The notes: a model not told the origin generated them from the letters alone. DNA of 35,454 nucleotides from Chromera velia (GCA_018398765.1 JAHBMJ010000961.1:2501-37954); one strand, 5' to 3'; shown: positions 1-11,653, numbered from the stretch's first letter. Made by a program: numbers and translations.

Positions 1-1491
1 CTTGCTTATTTACTACTCGACTGCCTTCTTTCCTTCCTTCCTTCCTTCCTATCTTCTTTCCTACCAAAACGTGATCTCTTTCCTCGATCCGGTCCCCTCT
101 CCTTTCAGATTTTGTTTTTTCGTCCTTCTTTTACGCCTCCCTCGCTGTATGTCTTTCTGGAAGGACGTATAGCCAGTGTCTCCCTCTCTTTCTCGATCTG
201 CCTCTGTCACCCCCTGACGGTGTGTGTGTGATGCAATTCATGATCGATTCATGACTTCTTTTTCTTAGGAGGGCACCTTTCTATAAAGCCCGTCCCTTCA
301 CGCTTTAATCGATTGAATGTGATCCTCCCCCCAAAAAACCTTACCCAGCTAGGCAGCTGCTTGTCGCTCTACCTTGCTTCGGGTTGTCAGAGTCCGAGGG
401 GATCGATGAGGCTGGTGGGCAAAACTTTAAAGCGAACTGACAGACGACTGACAGGCAGACATACAAAGTAAAAGACAAGAAAAAAAGAGGGGGGGATGCG
501 GGAGCGGAGTGAGAACAGGTGCAGATTTGAGCCGTCTTGAGAGTCAGGTTGGAGAATTCAGTGCACGGCTAAGGAAAACTGAAGCCATCCAGATTTGTGG
601 AAGGCAAAGGGGGAAGTTGGTCATGGAACGAGAAGATCGATATCACAAAAATTACATGACCCGCATACTAGGTAAAAGTGGCTTGAAGCATCAATGCCTG
701 ATCGATCGAAGGCAGACGCGAAGATGAGCCTTGGGAGACTCTGAAGGTGCATGAAAGGAGGGGGGATAGTCTCCTGACGACCTTCGTATTCGTTGTCTCT
801 CTCTTCATGTGGGCTCGAAGCTGTCTTCTTCGCCTTCTCTTCTCGTTTCGTGTTGCAACCTCCCTAAAAAACATCGATAGGTCAGTGTTCTTCGTCCTCG
901 ATCTCTCTTTTTGCTTGCGTTCTCTTCCCCTCGCTGAGGGCTCTCTCCTTTAATTCTCCCAACAGTCAGAGCAAGCGAGCAACTCGACTCTAATGAAAAC
1001 ATGCAGACTGAAGTGTGGTGTCGTCTCTTCGACCGACCCCCCCAGAGACGGTCCCTCAGCCAGTTTGTCTGACTGTCTGACAAACTTTTTGATTGACCTT
1101 CGCTCTCTGAAGCGAATCATCCGACTCTGACACTGCACCTTGACGCAGTTTACTATATGTCTTGCCGTGAAACTCTCTTCAACTGTCTTTTGGAGAGATA
1201 TATAGGCAGATTTGAAGAAGAACGAACGAAAGTCGGAAAGCAGAAGAAAACAAAAGAACAACAAAGAAGGGGCAAACAGGGAGAGTGACAAAGTAGCTGA
1301 CGGGGTCAAGAATCGCGTCTGATTGTCCACTAACGGGCAACTGAGAGAGTGCACACACAGCCCCCGCCTTTCTTCGGCTCCTGCTTGAGTTGTCTGGCAA
1401 AGCTTTTGATGCCTCGTCAGGCTTGTAATTTTTCTTCCTTCTGCCCCCACTCGGCTTTTCCATTCACTCCACACCACATTTTCTTTTCCGT

Positions 1492-1522
<31 letters not shown>

Positions 1523-4500
1523 TCGTGCGTTAGTGGGCAGGTCGGTTGGTTGACACGCACCACAAGGGGAGACCAAGAAGGAAGGAAGGAAGGAAGGAAG
1601 ATTGAAAGAGACGTGCAAAAGACAATCAATCAATCCATGTTAGGTCAAGCAGACCGAGCAGGCGTGCATCAAGGATGTGTAGACAGACGCATGCTCGCCC
1701 ATGTGCTTGTCTCCCTGCTTCTTTCATTCAACCAACAGGTGTTGGGCACCTCCTCCTTCTTGGTCAGCACATTATTGTCGGTATCGTGTGACTGACACTA
1801 AACGATCTTGTATTCATTGTCTCTTGAATGAATGGATGGATGGATGGAGTGCAAGCAAGTAGGTCTTCATGCCGGTTCGAGACTTGTACAGGCAAACAAG
1901 CCAACAAGATAAGAAGAAAAGGAAGGAAAAGGAAAGGACGAGGAGTTTTTCGTTCAATGACCGGCGGAGTTTTTTTTCTTTCTTCCTTGTTTTGTTGAGC
2001 ACGGTCAGTCTTAACTGACTGCTTTTCTTGCTTCTTTTTGTTACGCCCGTGAAAAAAAAAATACAGAAAGACAGAACATGCGGCTTGTTTGCTTCCCCTT
2101 CCACCTCTCTCTCTCTCTCTCAACTTGTACACGCCGTCGGTCTCCTCACATGTCTGTCTTTCTGTCTGTAGTTTCCCTCCATCCATCCAGCTCGGCAGGG
2201 GGTGCTGCGCGTCCTGGTGGGTGATTGATTACAGACTCATGAATGTGTGCATGCAACCAAAAATGGTCTGCAAGCAAGCCAGCGCGTTTGCATGTGTGTA
2301 TGCATGCGTGTCCGTTGAACATTGGCCGACGTGCGAATGGCTGGCTGGAGTCGGCTGGCTGACTTGCTCTCCAGCTGGCAGCCCGATGTTTGTAGAGGAG
2401 TCGGATGAGCTCCAGTGGACATACGTGGGAAAGGGTAGCACTCGTTTGTGCACTTAGTCAGCCTGGGGTGGGTGGGGTAACGGGGGTGAGTGGCAGACTA
2501 GTAGTTTAAGTGGCCTGCCCTGAAGATGTTTACCGAGAAACTGGAAATGCGTGCATGTGATGACCCATGCATATATGCGTGCATGCACTTGTATCGATAT
2601 GTTGTGTTTGCGACGCACGCATGAAGGGACGTTTTAATTCCCTTCTAGCAGCCTGCTTGGCAGGCTTTTGCGTCCATGCAACTGATCTCAGAGGATTCTG
2701 TCAACTCCTCTGTATCGCTAAGGGTTGGGGGGGGGTCGATCGATGGGTGGCTGCTCCTCTTCATCATCACTGACTGGCAGGCAGGCTTGCCTGTGAGTCT
2801 AGCTGTGAGTTGAACACCGTCATCTGACTCACTCTTCCAGGACTCTTTCTTCAATTGATCGACTCGTAGTGCATCCAAATTTTTGCCTCCGATTTCTAAT
2901 TCCCCGCATGCAATTGCATGATCTAGTGCATGTTACTGGATGCTAGACTCAGGCTGGATGATAATTAAACGGATGAATTTTAAGGCAATGATTTAGCTGA
3001 ACTTTTTGAAATGAAATTATTAATATATATAATTATACACTTAGTCTAATTTAGATCGAAGTCTCTACATATGCCAGTGACTTTATTCTTGGAAATTATA
3101 AAGTTGGAATCAACCATAATTAAACTAGCTTTTTCAAAATTGATTGAACAACTTCTAGAACAACTTGAACCGTACTGTATATATCAGTTAATATTAGTTA
3201 TATATATGTGATGATGATGATGATGATTGAGGGTTAATGTGTAAATTGATGCAATGAACAACAATATATAATAACATTTTTTTATTATGAGTCTAAAAGC
3301 TAGAGCCTTTGAGCTGCCACTGGTAATTGTAATGATCCGCATGATTAGGATTGGGATTTATGTTTCAGACTAGTTCCGGGGTTGTCCCAAGGTCCACAGC
3401 CGGGGGACGGCTTAATTGTTTTGCTCATCTTCAGACTCTTCACACCAGGATTCTCGTGCTTTTCATTCCTAGTTTTATTTTATGGTTCTGCTCTTTTGGG
3501 CATGCATGCACCCGTAAGTACTAAAAATTGTGGAATCCTAGACGACCGGACAGAATATTCGTACAAAGCCACCAGCTTTAGTAGCCACCAGCTCATGCTC
3601 AGTCATGTCCGTTAAAAGGTGCAAGACCAGATTTGGTCTTCCTCTGCATATGCTTCCACAGCAGCCTGAGGGCGATCGGATGCTCCCTGAGAGCATGCTG
3701 CATGTATGTTACTCCACTTGCATGCCGCGGCTTCTCGCTCTCGATCGCCTTAATTGATCAAGGAAGGCGGTCCGGTTTCGATCAACGCACGCGTAAGAGA
3801 TCGTAAGAAACATCAGTCGATCAATCTATGCAAGGGACAGATCAAGGAGCCTAGCAAGGAGCTTCAAGAAAGTATAATCGAGACAGATCAAGAGGTAGAC
3901 AGCTGAGGCAAGAAAAAGATGAAGAAAAACGGAGGAAGAGGAAAAAGAAGTGAGGCTGAAAGAAAGAAAGAAAGAAAGAAAGAAAAGAAAGAAAGAAAGA
4001 AAGAAAGAGGCAGCGAGGCAGAAATAGAAAAAGAAACACTGAATCAACGAGGAACGGGAACACATATGTGTGTCAGAGAAGAAAGAAGACAGTCCTTTAC
4101 TTTTCCTTTCATGCACTCAGTCAGTGCCTCCCTCCCTCACTCACTCACTGTTCTCACGCAGTCAGTCAGAACAGACGAAAGTCAGACGATTCCCTCTACA
4201 TGCTTGACTCAGTCCGGCCATCTCATTTGAAGATCGAGGCTGTCTATCCGTCTGCCGAAGAGAAAAGAATCAGTCATGACCATTTGAAGTAAAAGCTTGA
4301 CGAAGAACCCATTCATAGAAAGCAACGACGTGAGTGAGTCCATCTAGCTGGCTGCATGTCATCAGATTCGATCGCACTGCAGGTCCCCGGAAAGACATTT
4401 CCGGGGCCCCCTTATTTGCAGACCGAACGACAGACGTACAGACAGAGTCAGAAGACACGCACGATCGTGCATGCGAAACACAATTCAGACAGCAGCATGA

Positions 4501-6125
4501 AGAGCCAGACCGGCGGCGTGTCCACGCATCTCCACGCGCATGAGTCAGGTGAGCATAAGCATTAGGAAGCAAAACACTCCAAGTGACTCACTCGATCTTT
4601 CTGGCTGCGATCGACCCCTCGTCCTTATTCGGTAACGGTCGACGCATTGAGAGCTCAAGTTCTCACTTAATTAAATTGAGGCAGGCAAGGTGGGAGAGAG
4701 ACGAGAGAAAAAACATGCCTGTACATGAAATCATGCATACACCGAGAAGGAAGGGAGAAGAAGAAAGAGAGCCCCAATGACGCGTGAATGAAAGAACGTT
4801 TAAACGTCCTTCTGACCGAATGACTTAAATGGAAGCAAAAAAGAAGGAGAAGAAGATTAGGAAGAAAGAAATTGAAGAAAGAGGAGAAAAAGCAGAAAGA
4901 CTACGAAGCGAATGCAGTTGACGCGGTCTCACCCGTCTGCATGATCCGCAAGAACGATCGATTGCCGTTTTGGTCAACCATCTTCTCCTTCTCTCACATA
5001 GGAAATAGGCAAAACACACGTACACTTCTGCATGCATGTTATGGCTCGCCAGAAGTTCGGCAGCCACGGACCGAGACTTGATTTGGTGTTCGCTTGTGCG
5101 CATGGTCGAAGGAACATGCGCAGGAGAGATGGAGTAAAACACATGCAGGCAGGCAGGCAGACAAGTCCTTCCTCTCGTGTCCCGAACCCTTCAGACAAAA
5201 TGAAGGCCATGCATACACAATCATGCATGGCATGGAGATAATCTTCCTTCCCAAGTTAGTCTTAATTGACTGCCTCAAATCCACGACGACATGCATGCAC
5301 AAAATCACACGCACATCATTCGTCTAGCTATACACCGCCACGCTTTGCACCCAGCCAGCCTGCTGGAGGAAGGAAGGGTTGCGCTATGACGTCTAGAAAC
5401 ACGTTCACCTTTTCGTCTTCAAAGGATTTCGCCTCATCATGCCAGAGAAGCAAGAGGGGGAGGAAGGGATTCTTCTCTGTCGCAAAAAGAGAGAGAGCGC
5501 TTGCATGGGGATCCTTCATGTGTCTTCCTTCACTCACTCAATCAGAACCCACCATGCAACCCCACTGCATGTATGATGGATTGATTGAGTGATGCACGCA
5601 TTGAATTTCATGCATGCACAGATTGGTGCATGACCGCTCCATTACCGATTGAGTGAAGCCACTCGCCACCCGCCTGCCTGCCTGTCTGTCTTCCTACCAA
5701 CGTGAGGTAGGATTCTCAGCAGACACACATACCTCTATCGCTCTTCTTTCTTCTGCGCAGTCTTCAGGGCATTCCCTGCTTCTACGCAGACAGCCATCCT
5801 CCCTCGCCCCACGCCCCCCTTGCAATCGCAAGGAGAGAAGGGAAGAGCCTGTATACACTCCCGTCCTCGACCTCCCCCTAAAAAGTAACAAAGAGAGGAG
5901 AATCAATCGAGGAGGTTCCATTTCTTCTGTTTTTTGTGTCTCTCCTCATTTCTCTCTGAGTCGAAAGCAAGCCGCAAAAAATTCTCCGAAAAGAAATGCC
6001 GGAGTTCTTTTGCAAAGCCTTAAAACTGCTCATGCACACATTCACTCACACACACCCTAAGAGACAGAATAAGAGAGAAAATGAGACCAGACAAAGAGAG
6101 ACAGAGAGACAAAGAAAGAAAGAGA
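1..6125. other. Gene-poor stretch, microsatellites and AT-rich island
   Basis: I find no coding region I can support here. The open frames are short, mutually overlapping and made of low-complexity residues from microsatellites, such as a CTGT run near 1492-1522, a GAAG run near 1576-1600 and a GAAA run near 3960-4010. Bases about 2870-3380 form an AT-rich island with many TA steps and a GAT run at about 3209-3226. TGCATGCA octamers occur at 3503, 5029, 5292 and 5611. A small multi-exon gene could be missed because exons in this genome can be as short as 36 bases. Confidence 0.6.
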
Positions 6126-6467
6126 CTACCGTCGATACAGGTCCATTGCATGAGGTTTTGATCTTCCACCCTCAATGTCTTTTTCCTCTTCTGGGACTGC
6201 CGAGTCCTCTTCGTCAGAAAGTGCAGGAAGAGACACACACCCGAGAGGAGTAGTCTTTCCCTCTGCCTCCGGTGGATGGTATGCCTTCTCCTTCTTCTCT
6301 TCCTGGGCAAATTCAGTGTTGCACTGTAGTTGTGCCGTTGCAGGAAGGGAAAAATTGGGGGGCAGCACAACCTGAAAGTCTGAGAGGCCCTCGGAGATGT
6401 CTGCATTCATTTCTTCTTCCTCCTCTTCCTGTGGGAGGCTTCCCTCTCCTCTCTCGAGATCGACCTC

Positions 6468-8018
6468 CTAGTCTTCCAAGGGAAGCTCTGCTGCGTGTGT
6501 GAATTCTGGTTCGTCTTCTGGCTGTTTGGCGGGAGAGGGGGGGGGAGAGTCAAAACCTCCGTTCATGGCTGCAGACTGCTGGAGGGCCTTCAGGGCTGCC
6601 ATTTGGGAGCTTGATCTTGCCTGTTGCGAGCTGTTGCTCTGGTTGGTTTGGTTTGTGAACATCCTCAGTTTTGTTGACAAACGCCGAGACCTCCTTCTGA
6701 CGTCTGTTACGCAATCTCCAAAACAACCACCCGCCCGCGCAAGCCTCATGCGCGCCCAATGGCCCCAGTCGTCGATATTGATGACTCGTAGAGCTTCCAA
6801 CAGGCCCACCAAAAGTGAGACAACTGTAAAGAAGATCGCCACAAAGTCAACAAAAGCACTGAACCCAGATTCCATCCAGAAGGGTGAAAACAGAAGTTCA
6901 ACGACAAGAATCACAGGCTTTCCCACCAGAGCTGGGTAGAAGAGAACCACTCGCAAGTCTCGCTTCAATTCATCGTTCTCGAGAATGCAGACTAACAAAG
7001 GACCAATCAATAGGCCATTCACGAGTAGCACTACAACCCCCCAAATTTGCGTCGTTTCTTCTGGAGATTCCAATCTCTGGACTCCCACGAACGTGTTGGC
7101 TGCGAATCCGATCAATGAGAAAGACTTAAAGGTCCAAGTGAACAAAATTCGAAGCACAGGCCTCCGGGGGAAGGTGTACAGATCCAAGGCAACGATCTTG
7201 AGGCAGACCAAGATGACAGGCAGCAGCCACAGACTGTACATCTTCCCGACTTTGTTGATGCGCGACATCGCCAGTCCAGCCATCAACAAAATGATGACGG
7301 TCCGGTGTACCCACATGTACACCAGGTGCGTGGGCGCAAAGAACTGCAAACATTCATTGATATTGAATCACAAAAGACATGAAGCATGCATTCATAGAGA
7401 TGAACCTCAAGAGAACTAAGACGGCTCCATTGCTGACGAGGTGCATTTCTAGATGGAAATGGGATGACCTGACAAGCTTCCCCTTGTCTTCCTGAATGTG
7501 ATAGGGAAATCTGTAGTAGCTTTCTCAGCAGATTTCTCGAAATTTAACGGCACCGGCTGCGAGATCTGTGTTGTCATGTGGTCAAATCCGTTCGTGTATG
7601 TCAATTGCAAAGAAACAGAACAACATGCACTGACCGGCAATGCGTAGATGGTCAGCAGGGAGGTCCACAGAAGAGGAAACCACAGCTTTCTGACAGATCC
7701 GAACCATAGTAACTCTTGCCTCTGTCCTGTTTCTTCTGGGAAGAGTACGAGCAAGAGGACGAGGGGAATGAGTATCAACAAAAAGGGGAGGTAGCGCAAA
7801 ACAGTAATGTTCCGTGACTTTTTGACATGTATCCATGAGGTTTGGCTGGCTTTCGGCGCGTAGTCCTTCTCGAAGCCTCTTGAAAGACTTCCAGCACTGT
7901 ATGGTAAGAGACAGTGATGCGGTCTTGCGTTTGGTACCGATAGTGAGTCTGCCTCCGTGACCTGTGCAGTCGACTCAGTTCTTCCTGTTTTGTTTGTTTG
8001 CTTATCAGTCGCCGTCAT
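6468..8018 (-). CDS. Multi-pass membrane protein, unknown function (two exons)
   Basis: Exons 8018-7635 and 7343-6468, joined by a 291-base intron with donor GTCAGT and acceptor TTTGCAG, give 419 residues. The ATG at 8018 follows an in-frame TGA, which supports this start. I see about eight hydrophobic segments: residues 73-93, 111-128, 135-154, 164-182, 193-214, 228-248, 259-283 and 290-315. The splice falls between the second and third segments. A basic linker (about 325-358) leads to a Ser/Gln-rich and then Pro/acidic cytoplasmic-type tail. There is no clear signal peptide. I do not recognise the family; the layout resembles the C-terminal membrane block of large alveolate surface proteins, but that is only an impression. 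The TAG at 6470-6468 is followed in the same frame by 113 open codons to 6126 (see findings), so the true end may be 6126. Confidence 0.7.
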
Positions 8019-8631
8019 CTTTGATCCCTCAGTGAACCGGGGCCCTTTTTCCTGCCATCAGAGGCCATGATTAGATGGGCTAAAACCTCTGGAGGCGTTT
8101 CACGTGCTGAAAACTGCCTCTACACTTGCAACTACATATATATTCTGCTATTATTCTGCTGTGTGGCCGCATTCTGCTGCATGCAGAAGAAAAGAAGTAA
8201 TATTTTTGCGGAATCGGATTCTTTCGACGAAATTGACGCACGCAATGACCCATACAACCGGGCAGCAGCCCATTGCAGCCCGGCCCCGCACGGCCGCCGC
8301 GCCGCCCGCGCGAGCAACACACATTCATGCCGGCCGTGTCAGGCGAGTACAGGCGAGACGATCGGACGCGGTCCGAAACTCCGAGTCGGGACTCGGGACT
8401 CGGACTACAGTCCGGCAGTCCGACTCGGACTGCATGTATGTTAAGTTTATGTTGCATGTTGTGCTGGTAGAGCCTATATATGTAAGTGTTAGAGTATGTT
8501 AGAGTGAAAAAAAATTTCTTTGTTGCTATTTGTTAATTGCATATTAAAATTCAAGCTTCAATTCATGATTAAGTTTTGTTGAATTTTGTCTACCTGTTTT
8601 ATAAAGTTCTTATTTAGACCTATAAACACTG
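8019..8631. promoter_or_regulatory. Upstream region of membrane gene; GC-rich hairpin block and AT-rich segment
   Basis: This stretch lies upstream of the membrane protein start. It holds TGCATGCA at 8178-8185 (160 bases upstream of the ATG), a very GC-rich block at about 8275-8345, an inverted-repeat-rich block of ACTCGG/CCGAGT words at about 8371-8432, and an AT-rich segment from about 8480 onward. No gene is seen. A promoter role is inferred from position only. Confidence 0.4.
8178..8185. promoter_or_regulatory. TGCATGCA octamer upstream of the membrane protein gene
   Basis: A perfect palindromic TGCATGCA lies 160 bases upstream of the ATG at 8018. This octamer is a known ApiAP2 target in Plasmodium. 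The role here is inferred from position and from its repeated occurrence upstream of other genes in the window. Confidence 0.3.
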
Positions 8632-10254
8632 TTAGTTTGAACGTTTAACTATTTTTAGTGCACGAGAAATCGACTTCCAAAGTTTTGCTAAAATGAGGGA
8701 AATCCAAAGAAGACAAGAGGGAAAGACGGAATGGAATGCCCCCAGGCATCCTAGAAGTGATAACAAAGTCAGAGTCAGTAATTGATTGCTACAACTCTTT
8801 GCTGAATGTGTGTGCTCGCTTTGTATGGTGGCCCAAGGGGTGGAACGATCTAGTGATTGCTGTTGTCCCGAAGGCTTAGCATGGCCTCTACTCAGCATAG
8901 GCCAAGAATTAAGGGGTCTTTTATTGGCCCGTCTGACTCCTTTTCTTTTCCGTTTCCCTCTTCCTTTGCTGCATTGGGAACCGATGTGATTCTGTGACTG
9001 CTGGGGTCTCTCTTCGCTTTTTTTTTTCTTCTTCTTGCCTCCCTTCGCCTTCCCTTTTCCACCACTGCTCTTGGACGACTGGTGGCCGTCGAGCTTGATT
9101 CCTTTTCTTTTGGAATCCGCACTTGCACCAGCAGAGACAGAAAGAGAAGCGATACCCTTCTTTTTGCTTCCCTTCAGAGTGGCTGCCATTCTTTGAGCTT
9201 TCACCCTCTCCCGATCTTGCTCCTGTCTTCTCTCAGGCAAGGGACGCTCTTCCTCCTCTGCCTCCTGTTCTCTCTTCTTCTTCTCTGCCTGATCTCCTTC
9301 CCTTTCAATCTCCTCGGCAAGCCTGACTATCGCAGCGAGGGACTCCATCGCCTGCTCGGTGGCCTGGTCCCACTCCCCACCATCCACCAGTCCGCGTTCC
9401 GCCCTCTCTCTCTGATTCCTCTGCAGATGTGCTAGAAGGGTGTGTGGAACCTTCCACTGAGGAAGAGCCTTCAACAGCCAGTGGTCCAGACGAAGCTCCC
9501 GCGCCTTCTCGTTGAAACCCCTCACATTCTGGCGGAGGCACTCATTCATTTGCCCCCACATGTAGTCGGAATTCCAAGGCGGCAAACCGTCGTGAGGGAA
9601 GGCGAACTGGGCAAAAGGGACGGGATCATTTGGGGGTGTGGGGGCAGAGGAGGTACCCTCATCTGCTTGCTCATGCTCTCCGCCAGCCTCCCCCGCCTCT
9701 TCTTCGTTTTCAGTCTGATCTTGTTTGATGTTCTCCTTTGCCTTCGTGATCAGCGCCTTCAACCTGTCTTGGAAAGAGAGGGGTACCGGGGCCGGGGGAG
9801 ACGGTGCGGCGGCGGCGGCGGCGGACTTGGAGGAGGCCCCAACACGGTTCCCGCCTCCGCCCCGCCCTGAGGCTGAAGCTCCGACAGCCGCCTCAGCTGC
9901 CCTCACTCTCATACCCAGGATGGCCTGTGCAGAAGCCTCGGGAACCTCTCTCTGGCAGGGCCGCAGAACACGACCGCCCGGGGGGGCAGAAGCGTGGGAA
10001 GCTGCTGCTGCTGCTAAGCCCGGCGGCACCTCCGCGGAGGAGGACGCAGAAGGGTTGAAGGGGGGAAAAGGAAAGGGCAGGGGGGAGACTGAAGGAGCTA
10101 GGGAAGGCGCGAGAGATCTCTGCCTCTTTTTCCCGTTCCCATCCGATGAGCTACACGCAGCATAAAGGGTCACGGCAGTGAGCAAAGAATCTGCGTATCT
10201 AGCCTCTCTACCCCCTTCTCTAGCTGCTCTCTCTGACATATCCCTTTCTAACAC
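8632..10254 (-). CDS. 540-residue low-complexity ORF, unknown function
   Basis: This is one uninterrupted ORF from ATG at 10254 and the longest in the window. The first 160 residues are rich in Ala, Pro and Ser. A more normal-looking core follows at about 205-310, including a Trp/Tyr-rich patch near 226-234 and a helical stretch near 236-285. Residues about 310-355 are a Glu/Arg/Lys-rich likely coiled coil. Residues about 385-450 are very basic with runs of Lys, like a nuclear or nucleolar localisation region. The last 50 residues are hydrophobic and may be read-through of an intron or 3' region, because the sequence becomes AT-rich there; the real C-terminus could be earlier. I recognise no family. 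A gag-like or transposon origin is possible, given the flanking repeats, but nothing specific shows it. Confidence 0.45.
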   Translation of the reverse strand: MLERDMSERAAREGGREARYADSLLTAVTLYAACSSSDGNGKKRQRSLAPSLAPSVSPLPFPFPPFNPSASSSAEVPPGLAAAAASHASAPPGGRVLRPCQREVPEASAQAILGMRVRAAEAAVGASASGRGGGGNRVGASSKSAAAAAAPSPPAPVPLSFQDRLKALITKAKENIKQDQTENEEEAGEAGGEHEQADEGTSSAPTPPNDPVPFAQFAFPHDGLPPWNSDYMWGQMNECLRQNVRGFNEKARELRLDHWLLKALPQWKVPHTLLAHLQRNQRERAERGLVDGGEWDQATEQAMESLAAIVRLAEEIEREGDQAEKKKREQEAEEEERPLPERRQEQDRERVKAQRMAATLKGSKKKGIASLSVSAGASADSKRKGIKLDGHQSSKSSGGKGKAKGGKKKKKKSEERPQQSQNHIGSQCSKGRGKRKRKGVRRANKRPLNSWPMLSRGHAKPSGQQQSLDRSTPWATIQSEHTHSAKSCSNQLLTLTLLSLLGCLGAFHSVFPSCLLWISLILAKLWKSISRALKIVKRSN

Positions 10255-10432
10255 TTGGTGCCCTTCTTCTTTCTACACCAAAATCCTAAATATAGCCTAG
10301 AAATATAGCCCTTTAGCCTCCCGCCTGTCTCCTGTCTTACCCAGCGTCCTTTCTCATAGCCTCACTCAAGTCGACTCAAGTCGACGGTGCAAAATCTGCT
10401 CTAAAGCCACCCGCCTACAGAAAAGCCTGGTG

Positions 10433-10500
10433 CAAGGGTGGAAACCATGACTTTCAAGAAAAGATTTTCACGCGATATACCGCACTAAGGATGACTCACC
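10433..10500. repeat. 68-base hairpin element, copy 1
   Basis: This copy aligns without gaps to the one at about 11201-11268, with 60 of 68 positions the same by my count. It contains three short inverted repeats in a row (GAAA/TTTC, GAAAA/TTTTC, GCG/CGC). The loops differ from copy 2, but the arms are kept. Confidence 0.65.
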
Positions 10501-10545
10501 GTGACCCATCCGTGACCCCCTGTTCGTCTTCTGCCTCGCGGCCCC

Positions 10546-10553
10546 TGCATGCA
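10546..10553. promoter_or_regulatory. TGCATGCA octamer upstream of the 540-codon ORF
   Basis: A perfect TGCATGCA lies 292 bases upstream of the ATG at 10254. A regulatory role is inferred from its recurrence upstream of other genes in this window. Confidence 0.25.
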
Positions 10554-10673
10554 GCCAAGCAGAAAAGCGCACGAGAGAAGGGGGTGCAACACAGAAAGTT
10601 GCAGGAGCGCCCACCCGTTCTGCCCAACGCTGGAGGAGGAAGAGGAAGCTAAAGGAAGTTGGGGAGAGCTGCT

Positions 10674-10809
10674 CTGGAGGTCGCTGCTCACTACGGCAGG
10701 CTGGAGGAGCTGGAGGTCGCTGCTCACAGCAGGCTGGGGGAGCTGGAGGTCGCTGCTCACGGCAGGCTGGGGGAGCTGGAGGTCGCTGCTCAAGGCAGGC
10801 TAAGGGAGC
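10674..10809. repeat. 33-base minisatellite, about four copies
   Basis: Units begin with CTGGAGGTCGCTGCTCA at 10674, 10710, 10743 and 10776, with spacings of 36, 33 and 33. Because the period is a multiple of three, both strands give repetitive open frames: an LEVAAH-type repeat on + and an EQRPPAPPAC-type repeat on -. Confidence 0.85.
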
Positions 10810-10837
10810 TTTGGGGGGCTGCATGGGAGAGGGAGGG

Positions 10838-10969
10838 CTGGGAGGGAGGAAGGGAGAGAGGGAGGCTGGACGGAAGGCTGCATGGGAGGCTGGAGGGGAG
10901 GCTGGCGGGGAGGCTGGCGGGGAGGCTGGAGGGGAGGCTGGAGGGAAGGCTGGAGGGGAGGCTGCGAGC
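10838..10969. repeat. 12-base GC-rich minisatellite
   Basis: Tandem GGCTGGAGGGGA-like units, with GGCTGGCGGGGA variants, run to 10969. In frame they read as Gly-Arg-Leu-Glu/Ala on + and Leu-Pro-Ser-Ser on -. They directly follow the 33-base minisatellite. Confidence 0.8.
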
Positions 10970-11200
10970 CAACTTTAACTTTGTGCGGTCAAAGGATTTG
11001 GATGACAAAGGACGACGAAAGGAACGCGACGCAGGAAGGAATTTGAATGAGAATGGACGACGAAAGGAACGCGACGAAGGGATCCAGAAGGGAATCTGCG
11101 TACCTCCTCTAAAGGAATCTGCGTACCTCCTCTCAGGCCTGACTCAACAGCCACGTAAAGGAAGAACCACGGTGACAACCCGCCCCAGAATATTCTTGTA

Positions 11201-11268
11201 CAAGGGTGGAAACCATGGTTTCCAAGAAAAGGTTTTCACGCGGTTTTCCGCACAAAGGATGACTCACC
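11201..11268. repeat. 68-base hairpin element, copy 2
   Basis: This is the second copy of the element at 10433-10500, in direct orientation and 768 bases away. It includes a perfect 18-base palindrome, TGGAAACCATGGTTTCCA, and the hairpin GCGG-TTTT-CCGC. The two copies bracket the minisatellites. Confidence 0.65.
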
Positions 11269-11371
11269 TCTGAGTGTCTTCTGCTTTCCCCTTGTGCATC
11301 TTCCTCAGGTTGCCGGTTTTTCTTTGTTTTATCCGTCTATCATCCGCCTCCGGCGGGTCCTGAAAAGCTCG

Positions 11372-11653
11372 AAGGCACAATGAAGGACATAATTCAAAAT
11401 AGAAACTAGCTATAAGGTGCATGGGGACGTGGTGAAGTGGAATTACGAATCGAAGAAGAAGAACTGAATCACGGGCGTATTTCGCATCTGTGCAGAAGTG
11501 GTGCGGAAATGCAGGGAGGGCAAAGGGGCGCTTTGAGAGAGTAGACTCACTCAGCACCCCAATACAAAAAGGCGCAATGAAAGACATTCGAAATGGACCA
11601 GCCTGGGTGGGGAGGATCACGGGCGTATTTAATTCGCATCTGTGCAAGGGTGG
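11372..11653. repeat. Diverged direct repeat, period about 150-200
   Basis: Two blocks recur in order. A block reading AGGCACAATGAAGGACAT at 11372 recurs as AGGCGCAATGAAAGACAT near 11570. A block starting ATCACGGGCGTATTT at 11468 recurs at 11616. The spacing differs because of internal deletion. Confidence 0.55.

Noticed and set aside
10659-11273. 204-codon frame on the + strand across the minisatellites
   Set aside because: It has no ATG start, the content is set by the 33- and 12-base repeats, and there is no plausible splice context.
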